A DNA stretch of 64,000 nucleotides from Xestospongia bergquistia. Taxonomy: Eukaryota > Porifera > Demospongiae > Haplosclerida > Petrosiidae. Positions 1 to 9,673 of this stretch are shown here, in pieces. The notes under the pieces are model-generated. The model was given only the letters and a program-made list of their open reading frames with translations, was not told where the DNA came from and did no database searches. The stretch is from the NCBI GenBank assembly GCA_963965975.1, contig OZ014411.1, positions 14,586,501 to 14,650,500 on the forward strand, in the 5' to 3' direction. The translations under genes and the position numbers were made by a program. Every line of letters begins with the position of its first letter. Within the stretch, counting starts at the first letter, position 1.

Positions 1-936
1 AAAACTTTTAACATCCTCTACTTCTTCAGTTGTAAAAGGTCCTCCGTATCTTTCTTTGCCAAAGTCTAGTCTGGATGGAGGCAAATCCCCATAAGTGAAT
101 GCACTACGTCTCACTGGTTGTTTATGTCTTCTAGCAAAGTCAATAACTTTAAAAATCAACTTAACTGGATTGGTGTGTCCTACAGGCTCAGTAAATAAAT
201 GATGACGACAGCAGCAAATCATGACTAAAGCTAATGCTGAGAAGGAAAAAGCATAAGCCGATTGAAATATAATCCAATACAATATGTATTCATAATTCAC
301 ATAGATTAAAAAGGTTAGAATAAAAATAAGAAGATATTGAAGAACAAACAAAGTCCAGACATACCAATGAACAAACTTACTAAACTCCTCATTATTGGCA
401 AACTGTAACTGATCTGTTCCAAACTGGATAGCATTTGCTTCAAATATACTAAGTCCAAAAAGATAGATTATAAATCCAATGACTAAAGGTACAACACTAT
501 CATAGCGTTTAACAGGATCGAAATAGTCGAAATTTTTATTAGCTTGTGATTTGTTTTGATTGAATATCTCAATACTTCCAATAATGACAGATATTATAAC
601 ACCTGTCAGTCCAATTACTGCTAGTACAGTACCTCCTATCATGACTTTAAATCGAGTTGTTAGTGTTTCAGCTAATAAACCCGACACAGGATAAAGTAGA
701 AGAGTTACAATTTTTACAATCAGTAAAGCAATAAAAACATACTTAACAGGCTGATTTTTAGTGGCAGCAAACTCCATCAAACTTACAAGTAGAACATATA
801 GTCCCAGAGAGTGTAGTAGAGCTGACCATAGTAATACTAGAAGGGCACCTTTGTATGGAATACAACAAGTGGTGCAATATCTTCTTAAGATACTTCTATT
901 ATAGCCATGGTTTATAAGCAATCTTGATTCTTCCAT
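1..936 (-). CDS. POT/PTR-like (SLC15-related) MFS transporter, N-terminal part, runs off the window
   Basis: From the ATG at 936 this frame is open for 312 codons and leaves the window still open. The protein has a short Cys-rich cytosolic N-terminus, then several hydrophobic helices (about residues 30-55, 65-90, 95-120, 150-170, 190-215 and 220-240). Between helices is a YPVSGLLAE loop like the inter-helix loop of POT-family carriers. Near the end is a conserved cytosolic block, RRSAFTYGDLPPSRLDFGK followed by YGGPFTTEEVEDVKSF, which I associate with invertebrate POT-like carriers. Members are proton-coupled carriers of peptides or related solutes; the substrate here cannot be told. The second half lies to the left of position 1. 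A GGGCGTGG box lies about 35 bases before the ATG. The family call is from motif memory. Confidence 0.75.
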   Translation of the reverse strand, partial: MEESRLLINHGYNRSILRRYCTTCCIPYKGALLVLLWSALLHSLGLYVLLVSLMEFAATKNQPVKYVFIALLIVKIVTLLLYPVSGLLAETLTTRFKVMIGGTVLAVIGLTGVIISVIIGSIEIFNQNKSQANKNFDYFDPVKRYDSVVPLVIGFIIYLFGLSIFEANAIQFGTDQLQFANNEEFSKFVHWYVWTLFVLQYLLIFILTFLIYVNYEYILYWIIFQSAYAFSFSALALVMICCCRHHLFTEPVGHTNPVKLIFKVIDFARRHKQPVRRSAFTYGDLPPSRLDFGKERYGGPFTTEEVEDVKSF

Positions 937-1904
937 TTCTGAACGTAAAATAATTATATTGTATCATTGAAGGGCGTGGCCATAATCGAGTATGCAGACG
1001 ATAAACGAAAAAGTTTCTAAATTTATAGACGAACAATAATGAATTATGTTTTTTTTCTTAGCAGTCTTTAAGCTGCTCAATTTCTCATTGTATTAATAAT
1101 GTTGTGTCATACACATGGGCTATTTAGATGTAGCAATGGGGATAATTGTTATTTTTTTATAAAGTTATGAAACTCAACTCTGCCTCCTAAGTATAAAAGG
1201 TGATGTCCTTTAAAACATCTCTAAATAACATAATGCAATAGATTAATTAATGTCTTATGTAAACAGTCAAAGTATCATGCTCCAATATATATATATAGTA
1301 TAATCAACAATGTAAAAACTAATTTGTTGACTTAACTAATACATGGTTACACAGGTTGCATGTATATGCAAACATAAACATAATACTATTTATATTACTA
1401 ATTTATTATGAAATTGATGGTTATATAGCTACATAAGCAGTAGTACTTTCAATAGTCAATTTTTACAGTGAATTTATGAAGTAATACTAATGTATATGTA
1501 TTTAATATATGATGATGTAGATTGAACTAAGTAGTTTATGTAATTAATGATGCAATATCATATTATGTTTATCTTTCTCAGCAATTCTTATTTATATTAT
1601 ATACTCCAGATCTAATCTTCAGATTTGGATCTCCTATATCCTTCGACAACTCTAGCTTATGTCTTCTCTGAACTTCAACCTTCCTTCAAAGTTTCTGACT
1701 TCATGTCTGGGGGGATCCCCTCTCACTGTCCTCCTTCTCAGGAATTTGTTGTCCTTTGATAACCACTTTTCTCCACAATTTGTAAATACATACTAATACT
1801 AGCAATTAGCCAACATATGGTAAGGGTATTTAGACCTGACTTGCAAGTACACAATGAAACGTTTTGGTTGTGAAGCCTCAGTGGGAATAGATAAAATGTA
1901 TGTT
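937..1904. other. AT-rich 5' flank of the POT-like gene, no gene seen
   Basis: The stretch upstream of the carrier start has no credible reading frame. It contains AT dinucleotide runs and a pyrimidine-rich patch near 1660-1740. It is repeated at 4172-5139. Confidence 0.6.
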
Positions 1905-2150
1905 TGTGTCGATCATCACAGCTGTTCAGTTTTACGTCATATCATCGACTGATCTCCAGTTTTCTTTTCAGAACTTTCATTTTAACTATCATGATAATGA
2001 TTGCAATGAAAATCACTAACAATATAATATAATAAATAAATAAACAATTTAGTTCAAAAAGTAAACATGTCAAAACAATAAAAATGTCATCTGTGTGTGT
2101 GTGTTGTGTTGATTTAAGAAACATATGCAACTTACAGAGAAGGATGAATA
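1905..2150 (-). pseudogene. Relic of the EGF-receptor transmembrane/tail exon
   Basis: Read on the minus strand, this matches the last two exons of the receptor gene at 19414-29074. The frame gives a hydrophobic run ending IIIMIVKMKVLKRKLEISR, against [19 protein letters not shown] in the intact gene. Just after the helix an in-frame TGA interrupts the homology, which continues as YDVKLNSCDDR against [11 protein letters not shown]. The intron before the exon is also alignable, including a run of GT dinucleotides. No extracellular exons are found beside it. It is a decayed fragment of a former receptor paralog, or of a segment copied from the receptor locus. Confidence 0.75.
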
Positions 2151-2199
2151 CAGCTCACTCTCTCATTTCAAATATACTTTCTCTTTCCTCCTTCCCCTC

Positions 2200-2580
2200 T
2201 CAGACTGACAGAATGTCATCATTCAGCTATTCCAAGTTTGTATTACAGTTATGGAAGTAGTCTAGATTGAGGGTACATATTAACACATAATGTATAATAA
2301 CCTTTATTATAAATATCTAAGGTTAAGCATTTGTTAGGTAGTAGTCCTGAGGTCAAAAAGAACATTGAAGAGAACTAATTATATAACTATATTCATAATA
2401 GACTTTAATAGAAGCAATATCATCACAATATACTAGGGGACATCATCAATTATAGATTACTTAATATCATAGTAGATGCTTAGTGAAGTCTTAATAATAT
2501 TACATTGTATTAGTCAGAGTTATGAGCTCCATATATTATGTTATATTAACTCATTTTGTTTTATAGGCATGTCTGATAAA
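2200..2580. repeat. Segment paralogous to blocks in duplication units A-D
   Basis: About 2205-2375 aligns with about 33757-33927; both hold CTGACAGAA, GATTGAGGGTA and AGTCCTGAGGTC in the same order. About 2385-2580 aligns with about 36125-36310; both hold ACTAGGGGACATCATCAATT and ATATTATGTTATATTAACTC, then an AG acceptor-like site. In units A and B these two parts are separated by more than 2 kb. Here they are adjacent, so the tandem unit preserves a rearranged or more ancestral arrangement. Confidence 0.65.
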
Positions 2581-3214
2581 GTTCTGGTAGTTGGTGAAGG
2601 AAAGTATTTTGGTCTATGTACTACCTGTTTGTATGTTAATGTTGGAGGAGATAACTGTAACTAAGAATAACTGGTCATAAAAGACTAAGGTATGCCTAAT
2701 TTAATGTAATGGTTGTCATGGCAACACATGTTGGCTAGATGCAGTAATCACTATAGAGGTTTGATCAAACAAATGTATGTTTGTATTCTGAGCACATTAT
2801 ATAATATTTAGTGACATTATGTGTCTACAAATTTTTTTTTTATATGAACATGTTGAACAAAGTTTGATCATGATATAAACATGATCATATTAAACAAAAC
2901 TTACATATTAAAGTATATCTTCATGCAACTATTGTCTTGAGATAGAATTTATATTTTTATCAGAAATATAACACTACATATTATGAATAGAGGAGTTTAA
3001 TATAAGATAGTTAAAGCTAATAAATAAACCTCATTTTTCTGAATGAATAAATGAAGTGTTAACTGTGTACACTACATACTATTGAATGACAGAACAGTAA
3101 TGTTGAATATGTTGTCTTCACAATCATTTTCAAAAGTCATGTTGATAGTATACTGATTATTTAACCTTTTTATTCCAGTTTGCAGCATTTATAGGTCTAC
3201 ATATATATACGTAG

Positions 3215-4171
3215 TTATAATATATATAATATTAATGAACTTTTAACATCCTCTACTTCTTCAGTTGTAAAAGGTCCTCCGTATCTTTCTTTGCCAAAGT
3301 CTAGTCTGGATGGAGGCAAATCCCCATAAGTGAATGCACTACGTCTCACTGGTTGTTTATGTCTTCTAGCAAAGTCAATAACTTTAAAAATCAACTTAAC
3401 TGGATTGGTGTGTCCTACAGGCTCAGTAAATAAATGATGACGACAGCAGCAAATCATGACTAAAGCTAATGCTGAGAAGGAAAAAGCATAAGCCGATTGA
3501 AATATAATCCAATACAATATGTATTCATAATTCACATAGATTAAAAAGGTTAGAATAAAAATAAGAAGATATTGAAGAACAAACAAAGTCCAGACATACC
3601 AATGAACAAACTTACTAAACTCCTCATTATTGGCAAACTGTAACTGATCTGTTCCAAACTGGATAGCATTTGCTTCAAATATACTAAGTCCAAAAAGATA
3701 GATTATAAATCCAATGACTAAAGGTACAACACTATCATAGCGTTTAACAGGATCGAAATAGTCGAAATTTTTATTAGCTTGTGATTTGTTTTGATTGAAT
3801 ATCTCAATACTTCCAATAATGACAGATATTATAACACCTGTCAGTCCAATTACTGCTAGTACAGTACCTCCTATCATGACTTTAAATCGAGTTGTTAGTG
3901 TTTCAGCTAATAAACCCGACACAGGATAAAGTAGAAGAGTTACAATTTTTACAATCAGTAAAGCAATAAAAACATACTTAACAGGCTGATTTTTAGTGGC
4001 AGCAAACTCCATCAAACTTACAAGTAGAACATATAGTCCCAGAGAGTGTAGTAGAGCTGACCATAGTAATACTAGAAGGGCACCTTTGTATGGAATACAA
4101 CAAGTGGTGCAATATCTTCTTAAGATACTTCTATTATAGCCATGGTTTATAAGCAATCTTGATTCTTCCAT
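3215..4171 (-). pseudogene. 3'-truncated duplicate of the POT-like transporter gene
   Basis: The first 311 codons match the gene at 1-936. At the tandem junction (about 3238) the frame leaves the carrier sequence after EEVEDVKS. It then reads a few junction codons (SLILYIL) into a stop at 3215. The copy therefore encodes only the N-terminal half of a carrier, ending in the cytosolic loop. It keeps the same 5' flank, including the GGGCGTGG box at about 4207, so it may be transcribed. A half carrier is unlikely to transport anything. If the duplication is an assembly error, this truncated gene does not exist. Confidence 0.8.
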
Positions 4172-5139
4172 TTCTGAACGTAAAATAATTATATTGTATC
4201 ATTGAAGGGCGTGGCCATAATCGAGTATGCAGACGATAAACGAAAAAGTTTCTAAATTTATAGACGAACAATAATGAATTATGTTTTTTTTCTTAGCAGT
4301 CTTTAAGCTGCTCAATTTCTCATTGTATTAATAATGTTGTGTCATACACATGGGCTATTTAGATGTAGCAATGGGGATAATTGTTATTTTTTTATAAAGT
4401 TATGAAACTCAACTCTGCCTCCTAAGTATAAAAGGTGATGTCCTTTAAAACATCTCTAAATAACATAATGCAATAGATTAATTAATGTCTTATGTAAACA
4501 GTCAAAGTATCATGCTCCAATATATATATATAGTATAATCAACAATGTAAAAACTAATTTGTTGACTTAACTAATACATGGTTACACAGGTTGCATGTAT
4601 ATGCAAACATAAACATAATACTATTTATATTACTAATTTATTATGAAATTGATGGTTATATAGCTACATAAGCAGTAGTACTTTCAATAGTCAATTTTTA
4701 CAGTGAATTTATGAAGTAATACTAATGTATATGTATTTAATATATGATGATGTAGATTGAACTAAGTAGTTTATGTAATTAATGATGCAATATCATATTA
4801 TGTTTATCTTTCTCAGCAATTCTTATTTATATTATATACTCCAGATCTAATCTTCAGATTTGGATCTCCTATATCCTTCGACAACTCTAGCTTATGTCTT
4901 CTCTGAACTTCAACCTTCCTTCAAAGTTTCTGACTTCATGTCTGGGGGGATCCCCTCTCACTGTCCTCCTTCTCAGGAATTTGTTGTCCTTTGATAACCA
5001 CTTTTCTCCACAATTTGTAAATACATACTAATACTAGCAATTAGCCAACATATGGTAAGGGTATTTAGACCTGACTTGCAAGTACACAATGAAACGTTTT
5101 GGTTGTGAAGCCTCAGTGGGAATAGATAAAATGTATGTT

Positions 5140-5385
5140 TGTGTCGATCATCACAGCTGTTCAGTTTTACGTCATATCATCGACTGATCTCCAGTTTTCT
5201 TTTCAGAACTTTCATTTTAACTATCATGATAATGATTGCAATGAAAATCACTAACAATATAATATAATAAATAAATAAACAATTTAGTTCAAAAAGTAAA
5301 CATGTCAAAACAATAAAAATGTCATCTGTGTGTGTGTGTTGTGTTGATTTAAGAAACATATGCAACTTACAGAGAAGGATGAATA
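5140..5385 (-). pseudogene. Relic of the receptor transmembrane/tail exon, second copy
   Basis: This is the tandem-duplicate copy of the relic at 1905-2150, with the same in-frame TGA and the same open frame (5177-5365). The decay predates the tandem duplication because both copies share the lesion. Confidence 0.75.
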
Positions 5386-5434
5386 CAGCTCACTCTCTCA
5401 TTTCAAATATACTTTCTCTTTCCTCCTTCCCCTC

Positions 5435-5815
5435 TCAGACTGACAGAATGTCATCATTCAGCTATTCCAAGTTTGTATTACAGTTATGGAAGTAGTCTAG
5501 ATTGAGGGTACATATTAACACATAATGTATAATAACCTTTATTATAAATATCTAAGGTTAAGCATTTGTTAGGTAGTAGTCCTGAGGTCAAAAAGAACAT
5601 TGAAGAGAACTAATTATATAACTATATTCATAATAGACTTTAATAGAAGCAATATCATCACAATATACTAGGGGACATCATCAATTATAGATTACTTAAT
5701 ATCATAGTAGATGCTTAGTGAAGTCTTAATAATATTACATTGTATTAGTCAGAGTTATGAGCTCCATATATTATGTTATATTAACTCATTTTGTTTTATA
5801 GGCATGTCTGATAAA
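5435..5815. repeat. Segment paralogous to units A-D, second copy
   Basis: This is the tandem-duplicate copy of 2200-2580, with the same relation to about 33757-33927 and 36125-36310. Confidence 0.65.
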
Positions 5816-6474
5816 GTTCTGGTAGTTGGTGAAGGAAAGTATTTTGGTCTATGTACTACCTGTTTGTATGTTAATGTTGGAGGAGATAACTGTAACTAAG
5901 AATAACTGGTCATAAAAGACTAAGGTATGCCTAATTTAATGTAATGGTTGTCATGGCAACACATGTTGGCTAGATGCAGTAATCACTATAGAGGTTTGAT
6001 CAAACAAATGTATGTTTGTATTCTGAGCACATTATATAATATTTAGTGACATTATGTGTCTACAAATTTTTTTTTTATATGAACATGTTGAACAAAGTTT
6101 GATCATGATATAAACATGATCATATTAAACAAAACTTACATATTAAAGTATATCTTCATGCAACTATTGTCTTGAGATAGAATTTATATTTTTATCAGAA
6201 ATATAACACTACATATTATGAATAGAGGAGTTTAATATAAGATAGTTAAAGCTAATAAATAAACCTCATTTTTCTGAATGAATAAATGAAGTGTTAACTG
6301 TGTACACTACATACTATTGAATGACAGAACAGTAATGTTGAATATGTTGTCTTCACAATCATTTTCAAAAGTCATGTTGATAGTATACTGATTATTTAAC
6401 CTTTTTATTCCAGTTTGCAGCATTTATAGGTCTACATATATATACGTAGTTATAATATATATAATATTAATGAA

Positions 6475-7550
6475 AGTAGAAACATATATGGACATATTAA
6501 AGTTTTTAAAATTCCAGTATATATTTATTACAGCAGAGAAAAATAAAAATACAAACTCAAAAGGCTTTAATATGTTCCAACACTAATTGAACATTAAAAC
6601 AACTGTTGGTCTTGTTAAGTATCTTTGATTAGTGTCGCAATTAATAAGTTATAATTCTGTTCGTCAGAATGGTAGAACTAAGCACATTAAAATGATTTTT
6701 TAAGTAATCACATTCTTGTGGTTGTTTCAGTTATGTAACTACATTAACAATATTAAATGTACAGACACTGTTTACATTAGACTTATTACAAGTAACAACA
6801 TGATTAGAACTAAGGGGCATAACCCTCATCACAACTATAGTATGACATTATTTTGTTAGGTACCCTTATATTTTATTGAATAGATTTTGATATAGCTACT
6901 GTGATCACTCCTACTACTCAAAAACGTACTTAATAAAATAGCCAACAGAGATTGTTTCAAATTGATATAATATTAATGAATTAATATAAGTTTTGTTGGA
7001 AGCTATATCACAGGTATGGTAATTAGTGATTTATAACTACAATAGATAAGGTATAACAAGTAATACTAAATAATGAAATCTTTAATGTTATTATTTGTTA
7101 AGCTAAGTCAATTCACTCACTTATAGTTGCTACAGGAAATAGTTTACAAATCAAACATCAAACAGAAATTACTTTTAGCCCTTACAGAATAATTGCTCTT
7201 AATACAACAAAAAAGTGCAAACAGACATAAAAGAAAATTCTTCAATCAAATCTCATTAATTAAAATGATCATGCTACAAATATAATAATAAAATAGGTGT
7301 GGATATAAAGACCTTATTGAAAAAGGGAAGTGAAAGTAAAATAACTTGAGAAGAAAATTCCTATGTAGTCCTCAAATGATGATAAAGAAATCATCCCAAT
7401 AAGAAGCATTAAACTAAATATACTTTTAGCTCCTCTACCATAATCTTTGTCCATGATTCATATTTGATATCTCCAATCACTTGTTTAGCAAAGAGATTAC
7501 TTTGTTGTACTGTGCTGGCCATAAGAGGAGGAGAAAAAACTACTGAAAAA
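6475..7550. other. AT-rich stretch with no gene
   Basis: Unique sequence follows the tandem duplication and is rich in A and T. No frame, exon pair or repeat structure was found that would support a gene. Confidence 0.5.
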
Positions 7551-7689
7551 CCCGGAGTTTGGGATTGTGACTCTAGGACCAACTGAAGACACAATGAAGA
7601 TTTGATACTTACTGGTTGTAAGTTAGTAGACCAAGTAGATATAGGGTTCTTGGATGATTGAAGGGTAGGACTAGTAGATGTACTAGTAT
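7551..7689. repeat. Left flank of the copia element, related to 14646-14760
   Basis: The plus-strand words GACTCTAGGACCAACTGAAG and GACCAAGTAGAT recur in order at about 14649-14720. This places the copia insertion inside one of two duplicated segments. The minus-strand frame 7409-7699 crosses this Ser/Thr-rich patch but shows no domain, and I do not call it a gene. Confidence 0.55.
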
Positions 7690-7840
7690 TGTTTAACAAA
7701 GTATTATTGATTTCTTAAAGGAACTCCGTTTACAAGATGGAAAGTCAAATTATATAGACAGTATACAGGATGTGGTTAAACTAAGTAAACATACATTTAA
7801 TTAAGTAACTAAGAATCATAATAATAATACATTCATTACA
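7690..7840 (-). repeat. 3' LTR of the copia element
   Basis: On the minus strand the LTR begins TGTAATGAATG directly after the polypurine tract (AAGGAGGAG, about 7841-7849). It ends TTTGTTAAACA at about 7690, giving TG...CA termini and about 151 bp. The left boundary is inferred from the TG/CA rule because the 5' LTR is not present for comparison. Confidence 0.6.
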
Positions 7841-7852
7841 CTCCTCCTTGAT

Positions 7853-8701
7853 TCATAGTTGATAATTAATTGGTCCGAGTTTATCTCTCAATGCTTCAAA
7901 ACAGGGTTTCAGTACAGCCTTGGTAAAAACATCAGCTAACATGTCTTTACTTGCACAGTATGATATTTGAATTAGACCAGACTGAACAGATTCTCTTACA
8001 AAGTGGTGTCTGATGTCAATATGTTTTGTTCTCTTGTATCCAACTGGGTTTCTAGTCATAGCTATAGTACCCTGGTTATCTTCTCGTATTTCAATTGGTT
8101 CTTGATTTTCAGCATGTAAATCATTTAGTAATCTTTTAAGCCATATAGCTTCTTGAGTAGCTGATCCTAATGACATATACTCCGCCTCTGAGGTAGAGAG
8201 TGCTACTGTTGGTTGTTTTTGACTAAGCCAGCTAATGGCTCCACCAGCCATAATAAATACATTTCCTGTGGTAGAGTGAAGATTGTTTAAATCATTTGCC
8301 CCGTCAGCATCTGAGTATCCAATTATTTCTTGACCTGTGACTTTGTATTGTAGTGAGAGATTGATAGTACCCTTAAGGTAATGAAGTATTCTCTTTACAG
8401 CAGTAAAGTGTGCAACTGTTGGTGATGAATTGTATCGTGATACAACAGCAACAGAGTGCGGTATGTCCGGTCATTTTGCTCTTGCCAAGTGTAATATACT
8501 GCCAACCATGGACTGATAGAGAATCGAGTCAACTGTCTTACTGTAACCATCATCTTCAACTAGTTTGACGTTAGAGTCCATTGGTGTGGCAACAGTATTA
8601 GTGTCAGATAGTCCATATTTCTCCAGTAAACGGTGAATAAATTGGCTTTGGCACATGTAAAGACTGTCTTTGGTTCTGTAAAAATTAATACCGAGGCAAT
8701 A
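7853..8701 (-). pseudogene. Copia pol: end of reverse transcriptase and RNase H
   Basis: The upper part (8471-8701) carries the thumb-side block after the YVDD region (CLGINFYRTKDSLYMCQSQF and SMVGSILHLARA). An in-frame TGA at 8471-8473 follows. The same frame then continues through the connection block KRILHYLKGT and the YSDAD motif into RNase H. RNase H shows TSEAEYMSL, EDNQG, KHIDIRHHFVRE and the typical terminal ADVFTKAL-like block (ADVFTKAV). The stop codon at 7853-7855 lies just before the polypurine tract. Only the TGA and the transposon at 8709 interrupt this section. Confidence 0.9.
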
Positions 8702-8708
8702 ATATAAC
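8702..8708. repeat. Target site duplication, left
   Basis: ATATAAC directly precedes the CAGGAGCG end of the nested transposon and recurs at 9667-9673. Confidence 0.85.
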
Positions 8709-9666
8709 CAGGAGCGCATGAGCGTCGCGAAGCGACGCGAAGGAGCGTCAAACTGCCATTATATTTGTATTCCAACCATTGTCGAAACACAGTCATGGAT
8801 TATTCCATATAAGGAAAATACACTTAAGTAGCATAAGTACTGTTAAGTACGTGACGGAGCAATGAATATTATTACAACTATCATGGTGAAAAAAACTAAG
8901 AAGTTATGTACATCGAGAAATGTTTAAAAGAATTAGACTGGTAGGTTATGGAGGCTTTTGTCATTAAAGAGGTGGAAACAGTTGAATAACATATATCTTT
9001 ATTTACCTGTGTTATTAAAACCTCCTTTCTGCTATGATGGATAATATTATCTGATATTATAACATTATTAATAGAATGAACATTTACTACTTGTATGGTT
9101 TATGTTTCAAATCATGTTTTTATATAAAGAGTGGTGCATTTCTATAGTCTTCCATGGTGACGCCTCAGCTTGTCATGAACACTCTCTCTAGTTAATACTG
9201 CACCTTGGCCTGAGGTGGCGTGCCTGACCTGGCTAAAGAAAGTCTCAACTGCAATACCATTGAGATGTACTGGATATATTGTGTACCCAGGGTGAGCAGA
9301 AGTGAAATCAGCACATGAGTTCTTAAAGCCATAATATATGAGCCTGAGTAAGTCCCAGGTTTGCCAACAGTAAGCCTGAAATGTCCCATTTGTTCAGCCA
9401 TTCTTGGGTCCATTGACTAGAGTAAGCCGCTGTTTTTGTGTAGCAGGGACTTCCATGTCTTCAGAAAGTCGCTTCTTGACTTCTCTTAAATTTTATCTAT
9501 TTAAAGCACACCTAACTAAGAGGTTACAGCCCAGAAGCTATTAAAATGCAAAACACTTTGCAATTATGTCCATATATGGACATATGTTCTAAGCCTTGAT
9601 TCGACAACAGTTGGTTAAGGAGTTTGACGCTCCTTCTCGTCGCTTTACGACGCTCATGCGCTCCTG
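8709..9666. mobile_element. 958-bp TIR DNA transposon nested in copia reverse transcriptase
   Basis: The ends are 45-bp terminal inverted repeats (8709-8753 and 9622-9666) differing at three positions and starting CAGGAGCGCATGAGCGTCG. Each arm is itself partly palindromic (GAGCGTCGCGAAGCGACGC). A 7-bp duplication, ATATAAC, flanks the element. Removing the insert with one duplication joins the copia frame exactly (GELYYCLGI), so the boundaries are firm. The interior has decayed transposase-like coding on the minus strand but no long frame, so the copy is nonautonomous. The superfamily is not settled: CAG ends recall hAT or P-like elements, but 7 bp is unusual for both. Confidence 0.9.
9185..9425 (-). 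pseudogene. Decayed transposase fragment inside the nested transposon
   Basis: Two shifted minus-strand frames look coding: WTQEWLNKWD (about 9385-9420), then, after a frame change, HPGYTIYPVHLNGIAVETFF and SQVRHATSGQGAVLTRE. The NG...VETFFSQVR pattern resembles the C-terminal part of P/THAP-type cut-and-paste transposases, where a similar motif surrounds the last acidic residue. The resemblance is from memory and weak. No intact frame or catalytic set is visible. Confidence 0.4.
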
Positions 9667-9673
9667 ATATAAC
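9667..9673. repeat. Target site duplication, right
   Basis: ATATAAC directly follows the CGCTCCTG end of the nested transposon and matches 8702-8708. Confidence 0.85.

Larger units (their letters stand above)
3..3237. repeat. 3,235-bp tandem duplication, copy 1
   Basis: Every base I compared from position 3 onward recurs 3,235 bases later, through to about 6472. The junction shares only two bases (AA at 3-4 and 3238-3239). The unit contains the 5' part of a POT-like gene, a receptor-tail relic and about 1 kb of AT-rich DNA. The left edge cuts the carrier gene, so this copy is probably the one joined to the rest of that gene outside the window. Confidence 0.93.
3238..6472. repeat. 3,235-bp tandem duplication, copy 2
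   Basis: This is a direct copy of positions 3-3237 in the same orientation. The open frames in both copies translate identically. Homology ends at TGAA (6471-6474), after which unrelated sequence begins. The lack of divergence means either a very recent duplication or an assembly artefact. Confidence 0.93.

Noticed and set aside
2476..2664. 62-codon plus frame (also 5711-5899)
   Set aside because: It crosses an AG acceptor-like site in a block shared with units A-D, where the equivalent sequence is not open. Only the short stretch MSDKVLVVGEGKYFG looks protein-like, and it has no partner exon.
7409..7699. 96-codon minus frame left of the copia LTR
   Set aside because: No domain is present, it crosses the LTR boundary, and the paralogous stretch at 14646 does not preserve the frame.
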